A stretch of 64,000 nucleotides of DNA from Planococcus sp. SK3692 (GTDB taxonomy: Bacteria > Bacillota > Bacilli > Bacillales_A > Planococcaceae), in contig NZ_JARCHV010000002.1 in NCBI RefSeq assembly GCF_028890485.2, forward strand, positions 744,001 through 808,000, written 5' to 3'. How positions within the stretch are numbered: position 1 is the stretch's first letter; the number at the start of each line of letters is the position of its first letter. Of the stretch, positions 60,532-64,000 are shown one piece after another. The translations under genes were made by a program, and so were the position numbers. The notes under the pieces were generated by a model that saw nothing but the letters and a program-made list of their open reading frames with translations, did not search any database and was not told where the DNA came from.

Positions 60532-62586
60532 ATGAAACAGGTCAAGATCGGGATAGGCATCGCCCTGCTCGCTGCAGCAGGAGGGGCAGGTCTCTTCACG
60601 CAAGAAGCATCCGCGGCAGAAACGGAATACCGGGAGCTGGTTAAGCTGCCAAGCGGTGTCAAAGCCGGCGCGCTTTCTGTTGTGGATAATCAAATCATAG
60701 CGGTGCTCGAAAACCAACAAGAAGCACAAGCGATCGTCAGTTATGATGCAGAAGGCAAGGAAGTGTGGCGCAAGGAACTGGCGTCGGCGCGTTATGCAAT
60801 CGGCGACGAAGCGTTTGTCATCGTTTCCGGAAATGAAGTGACGGTGCATGATTTAGCGGATGGCAAAGAAACGGAATCGTTTACGCTATCGGACGGCTTT
60901 CGCATGAGCGGTTCGGGAGCGTCTGTCGCGCTCGATGCCGGGCATGTGGTCATTACCGGCAATCTCGGCGCGCGGCTGCTTGTGCATAAACTCGACGGCA
61001 CTGCAGTTGCGGATGTGACTGGAGGCGATTTGCGGCAAGCGGCTATTTCAAATGGCCATTTGATGTATTTAGACGGCTCGACACTTCACGGCCGTGCACT
61101 TTCAGGGGGCCAAGAATGGCGATCGCCTAATGTGCTGGAGCCTTATGCCGTAAAGGATGGCATTATCTATTATATTAAAGCACCGAACGAAGATCTCGAT
61201 GTGCCGACTTTGATTGCGCGTTCGCTGAGCCAGGAACGCGTCATATATGAGAAAGCCTTGCCCGAGACGCAAGAGGTGCGGCTGGCGGGAACCGACGCGG
61301 ACGGTGCGATTGTCGAATTTGTGGATTCCGGGGAATGGGTATTTTTAAATGCCAGAGGAAGCGAGCGCTTGCGCCAGCCGATTCGCTCAGCTTCGTTCCG
61401 CGCGCTTGAGAACCGCTACCGGCCGGTCGTGACCGAATCCGCTCTGAGCCACCAGCAGCAAAGCGATCACCGCCTGCTATTGCTTCAAGAACAAGGGACG
61501 AGTGCGCTCGGCAATCCGTATCATCTTGGCGCCTTGCAAGTGACCGCACCAAACGGAGGATTCAATAAAGTGCTGGAGCATTCCGTGGAAGCGGCGGCGC
61601 TGTCCCCTTCCGGCGGTGCTGTGGTGCTCGGCGGCGGGAGCTTGAAATTCTATGACGCAAAAGGCAATCAAGTGGCGCAGGAGGGCGTGCCCTCAGGCAG
61701 TGAACTGCTCGCTTCTGTCGACGACACCGTGTATGTCTATGGCGGCAGCGGCATTGCATCGTATAGCGGAGAACCCGAACCGAAAGCGGCAGCGGTGACG
61801 AAAATCAGCGGCGAAGACGGCTTTGAGACGGCGGCGTTATTGTCGGAAGCGGTATGGGATTCAGCAGAGACGGTCGTGCTCGCAACAGGTGAAGGCTTTG
61901 CGGACGCCTTGTCCGGGGCACCTCTCGCTTATTTGGAAGGCGGACCGTTATTGTTTACGGAAAAAGGCCGTTTGAATGAATTCGCGAAAGCGGAGATTGA
62001 ACGGCTCGGGGCAACGAACGCCATCGTCCTTGGCAGCGCACCGGTCATTTCGGATGCACACTTGAACGCATTATCGATAATGGGTGTGGAAACAGAGCGC
62101 ATCGGCGGCGCCAATCGCTATGAAACAGCGGCACTTGTTTCTGAGCGCATCGATTCGGAGGGGGCAGTCGTTGCGGATGGCGCGACGTTCAAAGATGTGT
62201 CCCTCGCGTCCGTCTTTGCGGCGCAGAATCAATACCCGATTTTATTGTCGCAAGGCAGCCGAATGCCGCGTGAAACGACCGAAGCGATGGCAGGGCGCAG
62301 CGATATTGTGCTGGCCGCTGACCGCTTGTCGATCGAAGCTCGCACGAAAGAGGAAGACGCTGAACGCCGCGTAGCCGTTTTGGCGCCGGCATCGAATTTC
62401 ACCGATGCCTTGTCTGCGGCGAATGCAGCGGCACGGCGCAACGCCTCGCTGTATTTGGTCGGCAAAGATGGATTGACGAATGAACTGAAACAGCAGCTGG
62501 AACAATATCAATCGTTTCTGGTCGTCGATTCGGAACAGCTCATTGATGCAGAAATGGTCCGTTCACTCGAAGCGCTTGTCGATTGA
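60532..62586 (+). CDS. Secreted beta-propeller-like protein with CWB2 repeats
   Basis: 684 residues. Signal peptide (KQVKIGIGIALLAAAGGAGLFTQEASA) with a cleavage near ASA-AE. Residues 30-420 are a repeat-rich beta region with many G-x-x-V/I-x-x-D units (AQAIVSYDAEGKEVWRKEL and similar), resembling a PQQ-like or WD-like propeller. Residues 425-684 are three CWB2 repeats (KISGEDGFETAALLSEAVW, RIGGANRYETAALVSERI, then a degenerate third with FTDALSAANAA). So it is a non-enzymatic surface protein bound to cell-wall polymer by the same kind of module as the protease at 42118. RBS GGAGAAGAGGG before ATG 60532. Confidence 0.85.
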   Translation: MKQVKIGIGIALLAAAGGAGLFTQEASAAETEYRELVKLPSGVKAGALSVVDNQIIAVLENQQEAQAIVSYDAEGKEVWRKELASARYAIGDEAFVIVSGNEVTVHDLADGKETESFTLSDGFRMSGSGASVALDAGHVVITGNLGARLLVHKLDGTAVADVTGGDLRQAAISNGHLMYLDGSTLHGRALSGGQEWRSPNVLEPYAVKDGIIYYIKAPNEDLDVPTLIARSLSQERVIYEKALPETQEVRLAGTDADGAIVEFVDSGEWVFLNARGSERLRQPIRSASFRALENRYRPVVTESALSHQQQSDHRLLLLQEQGTSALGNPYHLGALQVTAPNGGFNKVLEHSVEAAALSPSGGAVVLGGGSLKFYDAKGNQVAQEGVPSGSELLASVDDTVYVYGGSGIASYSGEPEPKAAAVTKISGEDGFETAALLSEAVWDSAETVVLATGEGFADALSGAPLAYLEGGPLLFTEKGRLNEFAKAEIERLGATNAIVLGSAPVISDAHLNALSIMGVETERIGGANRYETAALVSERIDSEGAVVADGATFKDVSLASVFAAQNQYPILLSQGSRMPRETTEAMAGRSDIVLAADRLSIEARTKEEDAERRVAVLAPASNFTDALSAANAAARRNASLYLVGKDGLTNELKQQLEQYQSFLVVDSEQLIDAEMVRSLEALVD

Positions 62587-62637
62587 AGGCGCTAGGTTAT
62601 AATGGAAGAATGACAAGAAAGAAAAGGATTTGGCAGG

Positions 62638-63099
62638 ATGAAAAAGCAATTGCTGGCCTGGCTTTGGCCGGTCTTATGGATGGTTCTTATATTTACTTTA
62701 TCGCATCAGCCAGCGGGGGTATCCGGCGGCATCAGTTCGGAAATCGTCCGGCAAGTGTTTGAAGCCATTGTTCGCATCGTTCCAGTGGAATTCGACACGC
62801 TTCATACGCTGTTCCGGAAAAGTGCCCATTTCTTTGCGTATCTCGTGCTCGGCTTGTTGTTGGTGAGGGCGCTTTTGAAAAATGGAGTGGCCTTTTGGCG
62901 ATCGATGTTGTGGGCATTTGCGCTGAGCGTATTGTATGCAGCGTCCGATGAATTCCATCAATTATTCATTCCGGGGCGCAGCGGGGAAGTCCGCGATGTC
63001 TTGATCGACAGTGCAGGGGCAGCGACAGGCTTGTTGTGCTACTGGCTATTCGCAAAAGTTAAATGGCAACACGCTAAAAAGGCCGAAACCAACTGGTGA
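62638..63099 (+). CDS. VanZ-family membrane protein
   Basis: 153 residues with four membrane segments. The VanZ core is clear: FRKSAHFFAYLVLGLLLVRAL near 62, SDEFHQLFIPGRSGEVRDVLIDSAGAATG near 105. The second such gene in the window (the other is at 22654). Family role is unknown except for VanZ in glycopeptide tolerance. GGCAGG precedes ATG 62638, and a short hairpin with T tract overlaps its end. Confidence 0.88.
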   Translation: MKKQLLAWLWPVLWMVLIFTLSHQPAGVSGGISSEIVRQVFEAIVRIVPVEFDTLHTLFRKSAHFFAYLVLGLLLVRALLKNGVAFWRSMLWAFALSVLYAASDEFHQLFIPGRSGEVRDVLIDSAGAATGLLCYWLFAKVKWQHAKKAETNW

Positions 63100-63113
63100 G
63101 CGGCCTTTTTTGT
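63076..63113 (+). terminator. Weak terminator at the VanZ-like gene end
   Basis: AAAAAGGCCG / CGGCCTTTTTT stem around a 15-base loop that holds the stop codon. Confidence 0.55.
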
Positions 63114-63178
63114 TTTGTGTGAAAGTGGTGTTTTTGTTAGCTGACAACGGGAATAGAACAAGCAGGAGGTGGAACCCG

Positions 63179-63409
63179 ATGAAAGATAAATTAAAAGATA
63201 AAGAAGAAAAGTTTGCGGTGAGCACGGAATACCGCGAGAATTTAAAACAGACGATCCACGTATTGCAAGAACAGGTGGATATTACTGAGCAATTCGAAGA
63301 CGATAAAGACGTCGACGCGATGAAAGGCAAACTCGGCGATCTCGTGAAAAAGCATGACGAGCTCGACGAAAAATCGCACCGCCTGTCAAAACTACTATTG
63401 GACATGTAA
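63179..63409 (+). CDS. Small coiled-coil protein, 76 residues
   Basis: Highly charged, all-helical with heptad-like spacing (MKDKLKDKEEKFAV ... VLQEQVDITEQFEDDK ... LGDLVKKHDELDEKSHRLSKLL). No membrane segment. GGAGGTGG lies 7 bp before ATG 63179, so the longer open frame from 63011 is not used. A good terminator follows. Unrecognised family. Confidence 0.6.
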   Translation: MKDKLKDKEEKFAVSTEYRENLKQTIHVLQEQVDITEQFEDDKDVDAMKGKLGDLVKKHDELDEKSHRLSKLLLDM

Positions 63410-63413
63410 AAGG

Positions 63414-63453
63414 AAATGCCGCAATGCTTGAAATAAGCGATTGCGGTATTTTT
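63414..63453 (+). terminator. Terminator of the coiled-coil gene
   Basis: AAATGCCGCAATGCTT / AAGCGATTGCGGTATTT stem with one wobble and a bulge, then TT. Confidence 0.78.
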
Positions 63454-63564
63454 GTGTGAATAGGTAGTTGGAGTACTTGTTTTCCTATATATTATTTCCA
63501 AAATCTATATACCGAATGACATTTCCTGCTAAACTTAGGAGACTGACTAGAGCGAGGTGTATTG

Positions 63565-64000
63565 ATGGAGGCGTACTTTTTTTATTTCCTTGAAAATATG
63601 GCATTGATCATAGCGATGATGTACCTGGGCTTGAAGGCGCGGGAATATATTTTGCCGTCCATTGCAAAATCACGAACAGCACCATTAGTGAATGGGTTGC
63701 TCGTGGGTGTGTTGGCGTTTGTCATTATGTACAATCCACTTCTTCATGAAGGCATGCGAGTGGACCTGCGAGAGGCGCCTCTTTATTTTATCGCTTTTGT
63801 AGGAGGCTGGTTCCCTGGAATTGTCGCCTTGATTATTCCAGCGATTTACAGAGTGATGATGGAAGGCCCGACTGTTTTGCAAGGCATTTTACAAGGGATT
63901 ATGCTGCCTGTACTGATCGGCAGCTTGTTCCATGACTGGAAAAATTACCGGCCGCCTTATGCACTAATCAGCATTAAGCGGATGATGATCGGTTTTGTCG
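63565..64000 (+). CDS. 5TM-receptor (LytS-type) signalling protein, 3' end outside window
   Basis: 145 codons run to the window edge without a stop. Five hydrophobic segments are seen, with NGLLVGVLAFVIMYNPLL, RVDLREAPLYFIAFVGGWFPG and PAIYRVMMEGPTVLQGIL, the pattern of the 5TMR_LYT membrane sensor domain (N-terminal half of LytS-like histidine kinases and of diguanylate cyclases). The output domain lies beyond the edge, so kinase versus cyclase cannot be decided. GAGGTG lies upstream of ATG 63565. Confidence 0.75.
   Translation, partial: MEAYFFYFLENMALIIAMMYLGLKAREYILPSIAKSRTAPLVNGLLVGVLAFVIMYNPLLHEGMRVDLREAPLYFIAFVGGWFPGIVALIIPAIYRVMMEGPTVLQGILQGIMLPVLIGSLFHDWKNYRPPYALISIKRMMIGFV

Noticed and set aside
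63011-63178. Upstream extension of the coiled-coil gene to 63011
   Set aside because: It overlaps the vanZ-like gene and a terminator; GGAGGTGG marks ATG 63179 as the start.

Overview
The window looks like chromosome of a mid-GC Firmicute, most likely of the Bacillales family Planococcaceae (Planococcus-like; inferred from gene content, not proven). The signs are AGGAGG-type ribosome sites with frequent TTG/GTG starts, a ComK homologue, CcpA-type cre boxes, an HPr with both His15 and Ser46, an HxlR very close to the Bacillus one, and surface proteins with cell-wall-binding (CWB2) repeats. No rRNA, tRNA, phage or classical insertion sequence was seen.

Layout. (1) 1-13.65 kb: an NRPS operon cut by the left edge: the end of an upstream synthetase (E domain), a 3310-residue synthetase C-A-T-C-A-T-E-C-T-R, a type II thioesterase, a free-standing A-T didomain protein and a winged-helix regulator. 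The last module of the big protein has no A domain; the separate A-T protein, whose pocket code is one residue from the cysteine code, is the obvious candidate to serve it in trans. Release is by a reductase, so an aldehyde or cyclic imine product is expected. (2) 13.9-19.1 kb: PrpR-like regulator plus kdgT-dtnK-pdxA2, a D-threonate type pathway. (3) 19.1-29.3 kb: comK with a structured leader, tandem HAD genes, small proteins, a sodium:alanine symporter, ptsHI. (4) 29.8-35.8 kb: mannitol genes mtlA-mtlR-mtlD. (5) 36.1-39.3 kb: formaldehyde-fixing hxlA-hxlB, a cyclase, a HAD phosphatase and hxlR. (6) 39.4-44.4 kb: aldo/keto reductase, SGNH hydrolase, a secreted subtilase with CWB2 repeats. (7) 44.5-50.1 kb: a second four-carbon acid sugar operon (GarR/LtnD-like dehydrogenase, OtnK-like kinase, class II aldolase, GntP permease) with a divergent GntR regulator. 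(8) 50.2-52.2 kb: a REP-associated tyrosine transposase (RAYT) and a carboxyethylornithine synthase. (9) 52.4-64 kb: a giant TPR/C39-peptidase protein, four tandem zinc-ribbon membrane proteins, small proteins, a second CWB2 protein, a VanZ-like protein and the start of a 5TM-receptor signalling protein.

The most unusual thing is a dispersed repeat that feature lists would miss. A 21-bp sequence with core TCCCTGTGCAYSACACAATT occurs 35 times between 13.6 and 51.2 kb, almost always as direct pairs. Thirteen of 17 pairs have exactly 65 bp between copy starts, two have 75 and two have 87. Ten pairs begin within about 50 bp of a stop codon, in the same orientation as that gene, and are followed or preceded by an intrinsic terminator. 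The only transposase-like gene here, the RAYT at 50.25-50.83 kb, is itself flanked by copies in its own orientation. I read this as a Gram-positive REP/RAYT system with an 86-bp direct-repeat unit residing in mRNA 3' ends.

Control logic visible in the DNA: cre-like boxes sit at the kdgT, mtlA and garR promoters and before the class II aldolase gene, tying both sugar-acid operons and mannitol use to CcpA. The adjacent ptsHI genes supply HPr, the CcpA co-effector and the phosphate donor for MtlA/MtlR. Paired specific operators are visible for the PrpR-like regulator (direct repeats 51 bp apart) and the GntR regulator (palindromes 21 bp apart).
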